From Achromobacter sp. MYb9 (lineage in GTDB: Bacteria > Pseudomonadota > Gammaproteobacteria > Burkholderiales > Burkholderiaceae_B): a DNA stretch of 60,957 bases. Where the stretch lies: contig NZ_PCOQ01000033.1 of assembly GCF_002975275.1 (NCBI RefSeq), forward strand, positions 1 through 60,957, in the 5' to 3' direction. The notes below the pieces were generated by a model. That model was given only the letters and a program-made list of their open reading frames with translations, did no database searches and was not told where the DNA came from. The translations under genes and the position numbers were made by a program. Shown here one piece after another: positions 42,305 to 51,981 of this stretch (position 1 is its first letter; the number at the start of each line of letters is the position of its first letter).

Positions 42305-43303
42305 ATGACCGCCACCCACCCCCCTCTCCTGCAGGTCCAGGGCCTGCACATCGACATCCACGCCGCCACGCACGTCAAACACGTCGTGCGCGCGGTGGAC
42401 TTCAGCCTGGAACGCGGCAAGACCCTGTGCATCGTCGGCGAATCGGGCTGCGGCAAGTCGCTGACCGCGCTGGCGCTGCTGGACTTGCTGCCCGCGGCCG
42501 CGCGCCGCCGCGTGGCGAAGCTGGAATTCGCCGGCCAGGACCTGTCCGCCCTGACGCCTCGCCAGCTGGCGGCGTTGCGCGGGGCGCGCATCGCCATGAT
42601 CTTCCAGGATCCGATGACGTCGCTGAATCCGGTGTTTCCGATCGGCACGCAGCTGATCGACGTGCTGCGCCGGCACCAGCCCGTCAGCCGCCGCCAGGCC
42701 GCCGAACGCGCCGAATACCTGCTGCGCCGCGTCGGCATCGCAAACCCGCAAGACCGCATGAAGCAGTACCCGTTCGAGTTGTCGGGCGGCCTGCGCCAGC
42801 GCGTGATGATTGCGATGGCCCTGATGTGCGGCCCCGAATTGCTGATTGCCGACGAGCCCACCACCGCGCTGGACGTAACGGTGCAAGCCGAACTGCTGGA
42901 TCTGTTGCGCGACATCCAGGCGGAATTCGGCTTGGGAATGGTGTTCATCTCGCACGATATGGGGCTGGTGGCGCGCATCGCCGACCACGTCATCGTCATG
43001 TACGCGGGCGACATCGTCGAAGGCGGCAGCGTCCAGGAGGTGCTGGGACAACCCCGCCACCCCTACACCGCCATGCTGCTGAATTGCATTCCGCAGCCCG
43101 GCCGCACCGCGCCCCGCACCGATCTGCCCACCATCGCGGGCGCGGTGCCGTCGCTGGACACGGCCATCCACGGCTGTGCCTTCCGTGAACGTTGCCCGGT
43201 GGCGGAGGCGCGTTGCGCGCAGCCGGTCGCCGCCCGCGTGCAAGGCGGACACCGCTGCCTTTGCGTCAAACCCGGCGCCATGCGCCCAGGAGCCCCGGCA
43301 TGA
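42305..43303 (+). CDS. ABC transporter ATP-binding protein, DppD type
   Basis: A 332-residue ATPase. Walker A GESGCGKS, signature LSGGLRQRVMIAMAL, Walker B LLIADEPTTALD, switch histidine in ISHDMGLVA. The C-terminal oligopeptide domain after HPYT keeps a cysteine cluster, GCAFRERCPVAEARC and HRCLC, resembling the iron-sulfur-type motif found in some DppD proteins. Overlaps the next ATPase gene as ATGA. Confidence 0.94.
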   Translation: MTATHPPLLQVQGLHIDIHAATHVKHVVRAVDFSLERGKTLCIVGESGCGKSLTALALLDLLPAAARRRVAKLEFAGQDLSALTPRQLAALRGARIAMIFQDPMTSLNPVFPIGTQLIDVLRRHQPVSRRQAAERAEYLLRRVGIANPQDRMKQYPFELSGGLRQRVMIAMALMCGPELLIADEPTTALDVTVQAELLDLLRDIQAEFGLGMVFISHDMGLVARIADHVIVMYAGDIVEGGSVQEVLGQPRHPYTAMLLNCIPQPGRTAPRTDLPTIAGAVPSLDTAIHGCAFRERCPVAEARCAQPVAARVQGGHRCLCVKPGAMRPGAPA

Positions 43304-44103
43304 ATCCGACCTCCGCCAGCATCAGCCTGAACGGCCTGTGTTTCCAGTACGGGCGCGCCAGTCTTTTCTCGCGCCGGCCCGCGCCGCGCATCCTGCACGA
43401 CATCGACCTGCATGTGCCCGCCGGCCAGACCATCGGCCTGGTGGGAGAATCCGGCAGCGGCAAATCCACCATCGCCAAACTGATGCTGGGCCTGTTGGCC
43501 CCAACGCAGGGCCAGGCGCTGCTGGACGGCCAACCGCTGGCGGCAATGCCGGCGCGTGCCCGCGCTCGCCGTATCCAGATGGTGTTCCAGGACCCGTACT
43601 CGTCGCTGAATCCGCGCCGCACCATCAACGAAATCCTGACCGCGCCATTGCGCGTGCACGGCATGGGCGACGCCACGACGCAGGCGGCTTCGGTGCGCCG
43701 GATGATGGACGCCGTAGGGCTGGTTCCGGCCTTCGCGGCGCGTTATCCGCGGGAATTGTCCGGCGGCCAGCGCCAGCGCGTGGCCATCGCCCGCGCACTG
43801 ATGCTGGAACCCCAACTGCTGATCTGCGACGAACCCACATCGGCGCTGGACGTATCGGTGCAGGCCCAGATCCTGAACCTGCTGATGGCATTGCAGCGCG
43901 AACGCGGCCTGGGCTACCTGTTCATCAGTCACAACCTGGCCGTCGTGCAGCACATCGCGGACCAGATCGTCGTGCTGCAGGGCGGCCGGGTGGTCGAACG
44001 CGGCGACGCGGACAGTGTGTATTTTTCGCCCGTCCATCCCTATACGCGGCAACTGATCGGCGCGACGCTGGCCGTGCCGCAGGCCCAGGAGCGGGCGGCA
44101 TGA
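43300..44103 (+). CDS. ABC transporter ATP-binding protein, DppF type (short)
   Basis: A 267-residue ATPase: Walker A GESGSGKST, signature LSGGQRQRVAIARAL, Walker B LLICDEPTSALD. It ends 18 residues after HPYTRQL, so the C-terminal extension of about 60 residues carried by most DppF/OppF proteins is missing; only the DppD partner has the cysteine tail. Pairs with DppD to energise the transporter. Its stop overlaps the start of the beta-propeller gene. Confidence 0.93.
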   Translation: MNPTSASISLNGLCFQYGRASLFSRRPAPRILHDIDLHVPAGQTIGLVGESGSGKSTIAKLMLGLLAPTQGQALLDGQPLAAMPARARARRIQMVFQDPYSSLNPRRTINEILTAPLRVHGMGDATTQAASVRRMMDAVGLVPAFAARYPRELSGGQRQRVAIARALMLEPQLLICDEPTSALDVSVQAQILNLLMALQRERGLGYLFISHNLAVVQHIADQIVVLQGGRVVERGDADSVYFSPVHPYTRQLIGATLAVPQAQERAA

Positions 44104-45230
44104 AGCCGGCGCCCCACTTCCTGCTGGTCGGCAACGACGAGAAAGTCACCTGGGACGATGGCCAGATCCGTTTCCTGGCCCCTGGGCGCGACACCCTCAG
44201 CATCTTCGATGCCGCCGCCAATCCTGCCGCGCCGGCATGCGTCGCGACCTTCCCGCTGCCCAACTCGCTGTTCGGCCCGCCCGTCAACCTGGCCGTCACG
44301 CCCGACCAGCGCCTGGCGTTGGTTGCCGATTCCATGGCGTGGCCGGCACAAGACGACGGCGCGGGCTGGCAGCCGACGCCCGGCCGCGACCTGCACGTGA
44401 TCGACCTGCGCGCAAACCCGCCCGCATTGACGCAAACACTGCAGATCGGCGTGCAGCCGTCCGGCCTGTCCATCAACCGCGCGGGAACGCTGGCCCTGGT
44501 GGCCAACAAGGCCGGCCGTTCCGTGTCGGTGTTGAAGATTGCCGATGGCCGCGTCGAATCCTGCGGCGAGGTCGACGTGGGCACGCCCGTGGTCGCGGTC
44601 TCGTTTTCCGCCGACGGCCGCCGCGCCTTCGTCGTCAAGACCGACACGCATCGGCTGGGCGTCCTGCACATCGACGAAGACGGCCCCTCGCCCCGCGTCA
44701 CGCATGACCCTGCCGACGATCTGACCACCGGCCTCGTGCCGTTCAACCTGGTCGTGTCGCCAGACGGCACGCTGGCGCTGGTGGTGGACATGGGCAGCCC
44801 CACGGCGTCCGATGGCCATGCGGACTCCGTCAGCGTGGTTGACCTGTCGGCCACGCCGCCCCGCGTCATTGACCGCCTGATGGTGGAAGACGGCCCGGAA
44901 GGCATCGCCATCAGCCCCGACGGCCGGCATGCCGCCGTGGCCATCGTGCAGGGGTCCAACAACCCGGCGTCGGCATGGTTCCACCATCCCCGCGGCCAGA
45001 TCGTGCTGTTGCGCATCGACGGCCGGCGCGTCGCGCGGGTCAACGCCATCGACGTCGGCGCGCTGCCGGAGGGCGTGGCCTTCAGCCCCGACAGCCGCTA
45101 TCTGTATGTCGGCAATTTCCTGGATGCCACGCTGCAGGTGCTGGCCGTCGGAGACAACGGCCTGACCGATACCGGCACGCGCATTCCTTTGCCCGGCCAC
45201 CCCGCATCCATGCGGGGGCAATCCTACTGA
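44100..45230 (+). CDS. YncE-like beta-propeller protein, cytoplasmic
   Basis: A 376-residue protein with seven or so repeats of the form (AVSPDGTLALV, ISPDGRHAAVAI, AFSPDSRYLYVGN), giving a beta-propeller of the YncE/lactonase-like class. There is no signal peptide (MKPAPHFLLVGNDEKV), so unlike YncE it should stay in the cytoplasm. It is joined to the transporter genes by an ATGA overlap. Possible roles are hydrolysis of a lactone intermediate or a scaffold; no catalytic residue set can be assigned. Confidence 0.75.
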   Translation: MKPAPHFLLVGNDEKVTWDDGQIRFLAPGRDTLSIFDAAANPAAPACVATFPLPNSLFGPPVNLAVTPDQRLALVADSMAWPAQDDGAGWQPTPGRDLHVIDLRANPPALTQTLQIGVQPSGLSINRAGTLALVANKAGRSVSVLKIADGRVESCGEVDVGTPVVAVSFSADGRRAFVVKTDTHRLGVLHIDEDGPSPRVTHDPADDLTTGLVPFNLVVSPDGTLALVVDMGSPTASDGHADSVSVVDLSATPPRVIDRLMVEDGPEGIAISPDGRHAAVAIVQGSNNPASAWFHHPRGQIVLLRIDGRRVARVNAIDVGALPEGVAFSPDSRYLYVGNFLDATLQVLAVGDNGLTDTGTRIPLPGHPASMRGQSY

Positions 45231-45294
45231 GCGGGGCCGCACCCTGCCTTCGATGTCCTATCCATCCATCCCTTTTCGCATCTGGAACCCCACC

Positions 45295-46290
45295 ATGATC
45301 CAAACATTCAAGAAATCCAACGTCCTGCTGGCCGGCGCCGTATTCGCCATGGCGGGCCTGGCGCCGCTGTCCGCCCACGCCCTGGACATCAAGCTGGGCC
45401 ACGTGCTGGCCCCCAGCCACAGCTGGAACAAGGCCGCCGAAGGCTTCGCCGCCGAGGTCAAGGAAAAGACCGCCGGCCGCGTCAACTTCATCCTGTTCCC
45501 CAGCGGCCAGCTGGGCAACGAAAAAACCATGCTGGAAGGCCTGCAGATCGGCAGCCAGGGCGCGGCCATCATTGGCTCGGGCTCGCTGCAACCGATCGAG
45601 CCCAAGTTCGGCGTGGTGGAACTGCCCTACACGTGGTCCAGCTCGCAGCAAGCCTACAAGGCCTATGACGGCGATCTGGGCGAGGCGCTGGCCAAGCTGG
45701 CCGACAAGAAGAACCTGACCATCATTTCCTGGTGGGAAAACGGTTTTCGCCACGTCACCAACAACCGCGGCCCCGTCGCCAAGCCCGCCGACCTGAATGG
45801 GTTGAAGACGCGCGTGACGCCAGACAAGATGCGCCTGGACACCTTCACCGCGCTGGGCGCCAACCCGGCCCCGCTGGCGTTTGGCGAACTGTATTCGGCG
45901 TTGCAGCAGAAGGTATTCGATGCGCAGGAAAACCCGCTGTCCATCATCTATACCTCGTCGTTCTTCGAAGTGCAGAAATACCTGTCGTTGACCGGCCACG
46001 TCTGGGGTCCCGCCAACCTGATCGTCTCCAAGCCGGTGTGGAACCGCATCTCTGCCGACGACAAGAAGATCGTGCAGGCCGCCGCCGACAAGTGGCGCGA
46101 CGCCCAGCGCAAGATGATCACCGATGGCGACCAGCAGTTCGTGGCGCAGCTGAAAGAGAAAGGCATGCAGGTCAACGAGGTGGACAAAGCCGCATTCGCC
46201 GCCGCCGTCCAGCCCGTGTGGAAGACCTATTCGGTCACCTACGGCCCTGAGCTGATGGCCATCGTGCAGAAGTACCGCGAGGCCCGGTAA
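45295..46290 (+). CDS. TRAP transporter solute receptor (DctP family)
   Basis: A 331-residue periplasmic receptor; the signal peptide ends AHA at about residue 27. LKLGHVLAPSHSWNKAAEGFAAEVKEKTAGRVNFILFPSGQLGNEKTMLEGLQIG (in outline), ELPYTW and the arginine block LNGLKTRVTPDKMRL are the DctP landmarks; that conserved arginine normally grips a carboxylate of the ligand. I chose ATG 45295; ATG 45253 would prepend 14 residues. Its stop overlaps the next gene by one base. Confidence 0.93.
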   Translation: MIQTFKKSNVLLAGAVFAMAGLAPLSAHALDIKLGHVLAPSHSWNKAAEGFAAEVKEKTAGRVNFILFPSGQLGNEKTMLEGLQIGSQGAAIIGSGSLQPIEPKFGVVELPYTWSSSQQAYKAYDGDLGEALAKLADKKNLTIISWWENGFRHVTNNRGPVAKPADLNGLKTRVTPDKMRLDTFTALGANPAPLAFGELYSALQQKVFDAQENPLSIIYTSSFFEVQKYLSLTGHVWGPANLIVSKPVWNRISADDKKIVQAAADKWRDAQRKMITDGDQQFVAQLKEKGMQVNEVDKAAFAAAVQPVWKTYSVTYGPELMAIVQKYREAR

Positions 46291-46769
46291 TGCTGAACCG
46301 ACTGTCCGCCATCCTGTCGGGCATCAGCAAGGCCTTCGCCGCGTTGGCGGTGGCCTTGCTGGCGATCCTGATCACCTATGTGGTGTTTGCCCGCTTCGTT
46401 ACCCACTCCACGCCCCATTGGGCCGAAGAACTGCCGCGCCTGGTCCTGGTGTGGTCCGCCTTCATCGGCGGCGTCGCCTGCAGCTACGAACGGTCGCACC
46501 TGATGGCCGGCCTGCTGCCCTTCGTCGTGCGCAGTCCGCGCGTGCTGAATGTGTTTGAACGCGTCAATCAGGTGCTGGTCATTGCCGGACTGGTCGCGCT
46601 GGGCTACGCCGGCTGGCAGTTGGCCGAGCTGACGAAGGACCAGACGTTGCCCGCGCTGGACGTGTCCGCCGGCACGGTCTACCTGGCGCTGCCGTTCGCC
46701 TGCGCCGTCACCATCGTGGTGCATCTGGCGCAACTGTTCTCGCCCGCTCCCGCCGCGGCAAAGGATTAA
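46290..46769 (+). CDS. TRAP transporter small membrane subunit (DctQ)
   Basis: A 159-residue protein with four hydrophobic segments and the conserved WAEELPRLVLVWSAFIGGVACSYE block of DctQ. It partners with the DctM subunit that follows four bases later. Confidence 0.92.
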   Translation: MLNRLSAILSGISKAFAALAVALLAILITYVVFARFVTHSTPHWAEELPRLVLVWSAFIGGVACSYERSHLMAGLLPFVVRSPRVLNVFERVNQVLVIAGLVALGYAGWQLAELTKDQTLPALDVSAGTVYLALPFACAVTIVVHLAQLFSPAPAAAKD

Positions 46770-46773
46770 CAAG

Positions 46774-48057
46774 ATGTCTTCGGGTGCTCTCTTCCTGATG
46801 GGCGTGTTCACGATCACGGTACTGATCGACATGCCCATCGCTTTCGGCCTGGTGCTGTCCTGCCTGGCCTACCTGGCGGTTTACGATGCCGCCCCCCTGA
46901 TGGTGGCGGCGCAGCAGTATGTCGTGGGGCTGGACAGCTTCACCTTGCTGGCGATTCCGCTCTTCATCCTGGCGGCGCAACTCATGAACAGCGCGGGGCT
47001 GACCCAGCGCATCGTGCGTCTGTGCGCCGCCATCGTGGGCGACATCAAGGGCGGCCTGGCCGTCGTGGCGGTACTGGCCTGCCTGATGTTCGGCGCGCTG
47101 TCGGGTTCCGGTGTGGCGGACGTGGTGGCCATCGGCAGCCTGTTGCTGCCCGCCATGGCGCGCAGCGGTTACGACAAGGGCTTTTCCTGCGCCCTGGTCG
47201 GCAGCGCCGGCGCCACGTCCACCATCATCCCGCCCAGCATCGTGCTGATCGTCTACGGCACCATCACCGACACCTCGGTGGGCAAGCTGTTCGTGGCGGG
47301 CATCATCCCGGGCATCCTGCTGGGCCTGTCGCTGATTGGCGTGGCCATCTGGCAGTCGCGCAAGCACAACTGGGCCGGCGGCCAGCCCTTCTCGTGGGGC
47401 GAACTGCGCGCCGCCGCCATCGACGCCCTGCCCGCCCTGATGGTGCCCGTGCTGATCATCGGCGGCATCCGATTCGGCGTCTTCACGGCCACCGAAGCCG
47501 CCTCCAGCGCCATCGTCTACGCGTTGCTGATCGGCTTTTTCTGGTACCGCACGCTAAGCGTGAAGTCGCTGTGGAGCAACCTCAAGTCCACCGGCGAAAG
47601 CAGCGCGTCCATCCTGCTGCTTATCGGCGCGTCCGGTCTGTTCGCCTGGGTGCTGGTGGCCGAACAGGTGCCGCAGGCGCTGTCCACCCTGCTGGTGGAG
47701 TGGACCGACAGCAAGACGGCCGTGCTGCTGGTGCTGACGGTGGTGTTGCTGCTGCTGGGCACATTCATGGAGGCGATCCCGGTCATCATCATCGTGGCCC
47801 CCGTCGTCATGCCCGTGCTGGCGCACTACAACATCGATCCGGTGCACTTCGGCATCCTGCTGTCCATCAACATGGCCATCGGCGCCAACACGCCGCCCGT
47901 GGGGGTCGACCTGATGGCCGCCTGCAAGATCGGCGGCATCAACATGATGCAGACGCTGCGCCCGCTGTCGTGGATGATGTTGGCGATGACCGCGGTCATG
48001 CTGCTGCTGACCTTTGTTCCCGAACTGGTGCTGTTCCTGCCGAGGCACGTGCAATGA
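46774..48057 (+). CDS. TRAP transporter large membrane subunit (DctM)
   Basis: A 427-residue protein with about 12 hydrophobic segments. SGSGVADVVAIGSLLLPAMARSGYDKGFSCALVGSAGATSTIIPPSI (in outline), NMAIGANTPPVGVDL and GTFMEAIPVIIIV are diagnostic of DctM. It is the sodium- or proton-driven carrier for the DctP ligand. The stop overlaps the lyase gene. Confidence 0.94.
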   Translation: MSSGALFLMGVFTITVLIDMPIAFGLVLSCLAYLAVYDAAPLMVAAQQYVVGLDSFTLLAIPLFILAAQLMNSAGLTQRIVRLCAAIVGDIKGGLAVVAVLACLMFGALSGSGVADVVAIGSLLLPAMARSGYDKGFSCALVGSAGATSTIIPPSIVLIVYGTITDTSVGKLFVAGIIPGILLGLSLIGVAIWQSRKHNWAGGQPFSWGELRAAAIDALPALMVPVLIIGGIRFGVFTATEAASSAIVYALLIGFFWYRTLSVKSLWSNLKSTGESSASILLLIGASGLFAWVLVAEQVPQALSTLLVEWTDSKTAVLLVLTVVLLLLGTFMEAIPVIIIVAPVVMPVLAHYNIDPVHFGILLSINMAIGANTPPVGVDLMAACKIGGINMMQTLRPLSWMMLAMTAVMLLLTFVPELVLFLPRHVQ

Positions 48058-48983
48058 CCCATTCCGCCTATCACCGCCGCCCCGCCGCCCTGCGCCGCAG
48101 CTGGATGTTCGTGCCCGGCCTGGACGCGGCCGCCCAGGCCGCGGGCCTGGCCAGCGGCGCCGACGCCCTGGTCGCCGACCTGGAAGAATTCACCGCGCCG
48201 GCCGAGCGCCCGGCGGCGCGTCCGCGCATTGCCGCGCTGTTCGCCGACTGCCGCGCCCGGGGCGTGGTGGCCGCCGTGCGCATCAACAAGCTGGAAGACG
48301 ACGGCCTGGCCGACCTGCGCGGCGTGATGCCCGGCGCACCGGACGCGGTGTTCCTGCCGCATGCCGAAAGTGCCGCGCAGATCATTGCGCTGGACGAAGC
48401 CATCACCGCGCTGGAAGCCACGCTGGGCCTGCCGCCGGGCAGCACCGAAATCGTGCCCACGCTGGAGTCGGCGCTGGGACTGGTGCGCGCCCATGACATC
48501 CTGACCGCCAGCCCGCGCGTGTCCGCCTGCCTGCTGGCGGCCGAGGACCTGACCGCCAGCCTGGGCGCGGAGCGCGGCAAGGACGGCATCGAACTGCACG
48601 CCGTGCGCGCCCGCTTCCTGGTGGACTGCACGGCCGCCGGCTGCCTCCCGATCGACTGCCCGTTCAACTACCGCGACCTGCCCGCGCTGGAGACCGACCT
48701 GCGCTGGGCGCGCCGCCTGGGCCTGAAATCGAAATGCGCGACGGTGGCCGAACAGGTCCCGCTGATCCATGCGGTCTTCACGCCCAATACCGCCGACGTT
48801 GCCGCGGCCCGCGACTGCGTGACCCGCTTCGAGGCCCAGCGGGCCGGCCGCCACGACGCCGAGCGTATTGATTCCCCGACTTACAACACCGCGCGCCGCC
48901 TGCTGGCGCGCCATGACCAATTCGAACGATGGGCCGCCGAGCGCCAGGCGCAGGCCGTCCCGCAACAAGGAGACTCCGCATGA
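48054..48983 (+). CDS. HpcH/HpaI-family (CitE-like) CoA-ester lyase or aldolase
   Basis: A 309-residue TIM-barrel protein. LRRSWMFVPGLD, GADALVADLEEFT, PTLESALGLVRAHDI, CLLAAEDLTASLGAERG and CPFNYRDLPALETDLRWARRLGLKSKCA are conserved in citrate-lyase beta/malyl-CoA-lyase relatives; E and D metal ligands are present. The likely reaction is cleavage or formation of a C-C bond in a 3-hydroxy acid or its CoA ester; the substrate is unknown. Coupled by overlap to the TRAP gene before it and the thiamine-diphosphate gene after it. Confidence 0.85.
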   Translation: MTHSAYHRRPAALRRSWMFVPGLDAAAQAAGLASGADALVADLEEFTAPAERPAARPRIAALFADCRARGVVAAVRINKLEDDGLADLRGVMPGAPDAVFLPHAESAAQIIALDEAITALEATLGLPPGSTEIVPTLESALGLVRAHDILTASPRVSACLLAAEDLTASLGAERGKDGIELHAVRARFLVDCTAAGCLPIDCPFNYRDLPALETDLRWARRLGLKSKCATVAEQVPLIHAVFTPNTADVAAARDCVTRFEAQRAGRHDAERIDSPTYNTARRLLARHDQFERWAAERQAQAVPQQGDSA

Positions 48984-50692
48984 CGTCAGCCGCATTACCC
49001 GAACGCAATGGCGGTCAGATCTTGATGCAGCAATTGCGCATCCACGGCGCGCGCCGCGTCTTCATGATTCCCGGCGAAAGCTATCTGCCCTGCATCGATG
49101 CGCTGAACGAGCACACCGATGCCATCGAGCCCATTGTCTGCCGCCAGGAAAGCGGCGCGGCCTATATGGCCGAAGCCTACGGCAAGCTGACCGGCGAGCC
49201 CGGCATCTGCTTCGTGACCCGCGGTCCGGGCGCCACCAACGCCAGCATTGGCGTGCACACCGCCTACCAGGACTCCACGCCGATGATCCTGTTCGTCGGC
49301 CAGGTCGGCAACGACTTCATGGAGCGCGAAGCCTTCCAGGAAATCGACTACCGACGCATGTTCGGCCAGATGGCCAAGTGGGTCGCGCAGATCGACCGCA
49401 CCGACCGCATCCCCGAGTACATTTCCCGCGCGTTCGCCGTCGCCACCAGCGGCCGTCCCGGCCCGGTCGTGCTGGCCCTGCCCGAAGACACGTTGTGGGG
49501 CACCGCCCACGTGGCCGACCTGCCGCGCTATCCGCGCGTGCACAGCCACCCCGGCGCCGCCGACCTGGCGCGCATGACGCAACTGCTGGATGCGGCCGAA
49601 CGCCCCTTCCTGCTGCTGGGCGGCAACGGCTGGCACCAGACCGCCATTGACCAGATCGCCGGCTTCGCCGAACGCTTCGAACTGCCGGTGGGCACGGCGT
49701 GGCGTCGCCTGGAGTGCTTCGACCAGCGCCATCCCAACGCCGCCGGACACGTCGGCTGGGCCATGACGCCCGCGCTGCGCCAACGGCTGCGCGACGCCGA
49801 CCTGGTGCTGGCCGTGGGCACGCGACTGGGCGAGGCCACCACCGAAGGCTATACCGTCATTGAAAGCCCGCTGCCGCGCCAGCAGCTGATCCACGTCTAC
49901 CCCGACGCCGCCGAACTGGGCCGCGTGTTCTCGCCCACGCAAGCCATCGTGGCCGACGTGGCCAGCTTTGCCGCCAGCGTGGCCACGCTGGCCCCGGGCC
50001 ACGCCACGCCGCGCGGCGACGCCGTGCGCGCCGCGCATCAGGAACTGGTGGACAGCCTGGCGCCGCTGCCCTCGCCCGGCCCCATGAGCCTGGACGCGGC
50101 CGCCGCCTATGTCGACGCGCACGTGCCGCCCGATGCCTGCATCACCGTGGGCGCGGGCAACTATGCGCTGTACCCGCATCGCTACCGCCGCTACACCGGC
50201 CCCGGCACCAGCCTGACCCCGACGGTCGGCTCGATGGGCTACGGCCTGCCCGCCGCCATTTCGGCCAAGCTGGAAGACCGCCAGCGCACCGTCGTCTGCT
50301 ACGCGGGCGACGGCTGCTTCCAGATGAACATGCAGGAACTGGGCGTGGCGCTGCAGTACAAGCTGGGCGTGGTGGTGCTGGTGTTCAACAACGGCATCTG
50401 GGGCACCATCCGCGCGCACCAGGAACGCGAATTCCCGGCGCGCACGATCGCCCTGGGCTTCCAGAACCCCGACTTCACGCAGATCATCCGGGGCTACGGC
50501 GGCTATGGCGAAGCCGTCGAGCGGACCGCGGAATTCGGCCCAGCCTTCGAGCGCGCGCTGGCCTTTGCCCAGGAACACAGCATGCCCGCGCTGCTTGAAA
50601 TCCGCTACGACGCCGACGGGATCGCACCGGGCGAAACGCTCATGGGCATCCGCGAAGCCGCCCAGGCGCGCATCGCGCGGGCCGGGCATTGA
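48980..50692 (+). CDS. Thiamine-diphosphate enzyme, acetolactate synthase-like
   Basis: A 570-residue enzyme of the ThDP/FAD-type decarboxylase superfamily. The N-domain carries the catalytic glutamate E57 in RQESGAAYM, then FVTRGPGATNASIGVHTA; the C-domain ThDP site is GDGCFQM..NMQEL and VFNNGIWG. The PGESYL motif near residue 31 is shared with the enzyme at 55534-57225. It may decarboxylate a 2-oxo acid to an aldehyde or act as a carboligase. The next-but-one gene encodes an aldehyde dehydrogenase, which favours a decarboxylase role. Its start overlaps the lyase stop. Confidence 0.88.
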   Translation: MTSAALPERNGGQILMQQLRIHGARRVFMIPGESYLPCIDALNEHTDAIEPIVCRQESGAAYMAEAYGKLTGEPGICFVTRGPGATNASIGVHTAYQDSTPMILFVGQVGNDFMEREAFQEIDYRRMFGQMAKWVAQIDRTDRIPEYISRAFAVATSGRPGPVVLALPEDTLWGTAHVADLPRYPRVHSHPGAADLARMTQLLDAAERPFLLLGGNGWHQTAIDQIAGFAERFELPVGTAWRRLECFDQRHPNAAGHVGWAMTPALRQRLRDADLVLAVGTRLGEATTEGYTVIESPLPRQQLIHVYPDAAELGRVFSPTQAIVADVASFAASVATLAPGHATPRGDAVRAAHQELVDSLAPLPSPGPMSLDAAAAYVDAHVPPDACITVGAGNYALYPHRYRRYTGPGTSLTPTVGSMGYGLPAAISAKLEDRQRTVVCYAGDGCFQMNMQELGVALQYKLGVVVLVFNNGIWGTIRAHQEREFPARTIALGFQNPDFTQIIRGYGGYGEAVERTAEFGPAFERALAFAQEHSMPALLEIRYDADGIAPGETLMGIREAAQARIARAGH

Positions 50693-50727
50693 TACGGGAA
50701 CATACACAGGAACATGACACAGGAACA

Positions 50728-51981
50728 ATGACGATGACCACGATATCAATCAACGGGCAGCGGCTGTGGCAGTCGCTGATGGACCTGGCCAAAATCGGCG
50801 CCACGCCCAAGGGCGGCAACTGCCGGCTGGCGCTGACGGCCCTGGACGGCCAGGGACGCGACCTGGTCACCGGGTGGATGCGCGACGCGGGCATGACGCT
50901 GCGCGTGGACCAGGTGGGCAATATCTTCGCGCGCCGCGCCGGCCGCGACAACGGCCTGCCGCCCGTCATGACCGGCAGCCACATCGACACCCAGCCCACC
51001 GGCGGCAGGTTCGACGGCTGCTACGGCGTGCTGGCCGGGCTGGAAGTCATGCGGACCCTGAACGACCATGGCGTCGTTACCGAGGCGCCGCTGGAAGTGG
51101 CCATCTGGACCAATGAGGAAGGCTCGCGCTTCCTGCCCGTGATGATGGGTTCCGGCGTATTCGCGGGAAAATTCCCGTTGGAAACCGCGCTGAACGCCCG
51201 CGACCATGACGGCAAGTCGGTGGCCGACGAGCTGGCCGCCATCGGCTACGCCGGCCCGGATCCGGTCGGCGGCCGACCGGTGGGCGCCTACTTCGAGGCA
51301 CATATCGAACAAGGCCCGATCCTGGAGCACGAAGACAAGGTGGTCGGCGTGGTGACGGGCTCGCTGGGGGTGCGCTGGTACGACGTCGTCGTGACTGGCA
51401 TGGAAATGCACGCGGGCCCGACGCCCATGCCGATCCGCCGTGACGCGCTATACGCCGCCACGTTCTTGCTGCAATCGGTCATCGGCATCGCCAACGACAA
51501 CCAGCCCCATGGCCGTGGCACCGTCGGCGAGATCCACGCGCACCCCGGTTCGCGTAACGTCATCCCCGGCCAGGTGCGCTTCACGGTTGACCTTCGCCAT
51601 GAAGACGAAGCCACGCTGACGCAGATGGATGCCCGCTGGCTGGCGGCCTGCACGGACGTGGCCGAACGCCACGGCGTGACGGTGGACGTCAAGCAAGTGC
51701 AGTACTTCCCACCCACGCCGTTCGACCCGGACCTGATCGGCAAAGTGCGCGACGGCGCCGTCCGCCGTGGCGTGGCCGCCATGGACATCGTGACGGGCGC
51801 GGGCCATGACGCGGTCTACATGGCCAGCGTCACGCCCACCGCCATGATCTTCGTGCCCTGCAAGGACGGCGTGAGCCACAACGAAATCGAAGACGCCAAG
51901 CCCTCGGACCTGGAAGCCGGCTGCAACGTGCTGCTGGACGCCATGGTCGCGCGCGCCAACCCCACGGGAGCCCCCGCATGA
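50728..51981 (+). CDS. M20-family Zn-dependent amidohydrolase (hydantoinase/carbamoylase type)
   Basis: A 417-residue enzyme of the N-carbamoyl-amino-acid hydrolase/allantoate amidohydrolase/beta-ureidopropionase group. Metal ligands include H85 and D87 (GSHIDTQPTGG), D96, E130-E131 (WTNEEGS), then EAHIEQGPILE and the terminal VSHNEIEDA. It should cleave a C-N amide or carbamoyl bond in the imported substrate. It is the only gene of the cluster with a spacer (35 bases) carrying two repeated ACAGGAACA-type blocks ahead of the start; a second ATG lies two codons in. Overlaps the aldehyde dehydrogenase gene. Confidence 0.92.
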   Translation: MTMTTISINGQRLWQSLMDLAKIGATPKGGNCRLALTALDGQGRDLVTGWMRDAGMTLRVDQVGNIFARRAGRDNGLPPVMTGSHIDTQPTGGRFDGCYGVLAGLEVMRTLNDHGVVTEAPLEVAIWTNEEGSRFLPVMMGSGVFAGKFPLETALNARDHDGKSVADELAAIGYAGPDPVGGRPVGAYFEAHIEQGPILEHEDKVVGVVTGSLGVRWYDVVVTGMEMHAGPTPMPIRRDALYAATFLLQSVIGIANDNQPHGRGTVGEIHAHPGSRNVIPGQVRFTVDLRHEDEATLTQMDARWLAACTDVAERHGVTVDVKQVQYFPPTPFDPDLIGKVRDGAVRRGVAAMDIVTGAGHDAVYMASVTPTAMIFVPCKDGVSHNEIEDAKPSDLEAGCNVLLDAMVARANPTGAPA

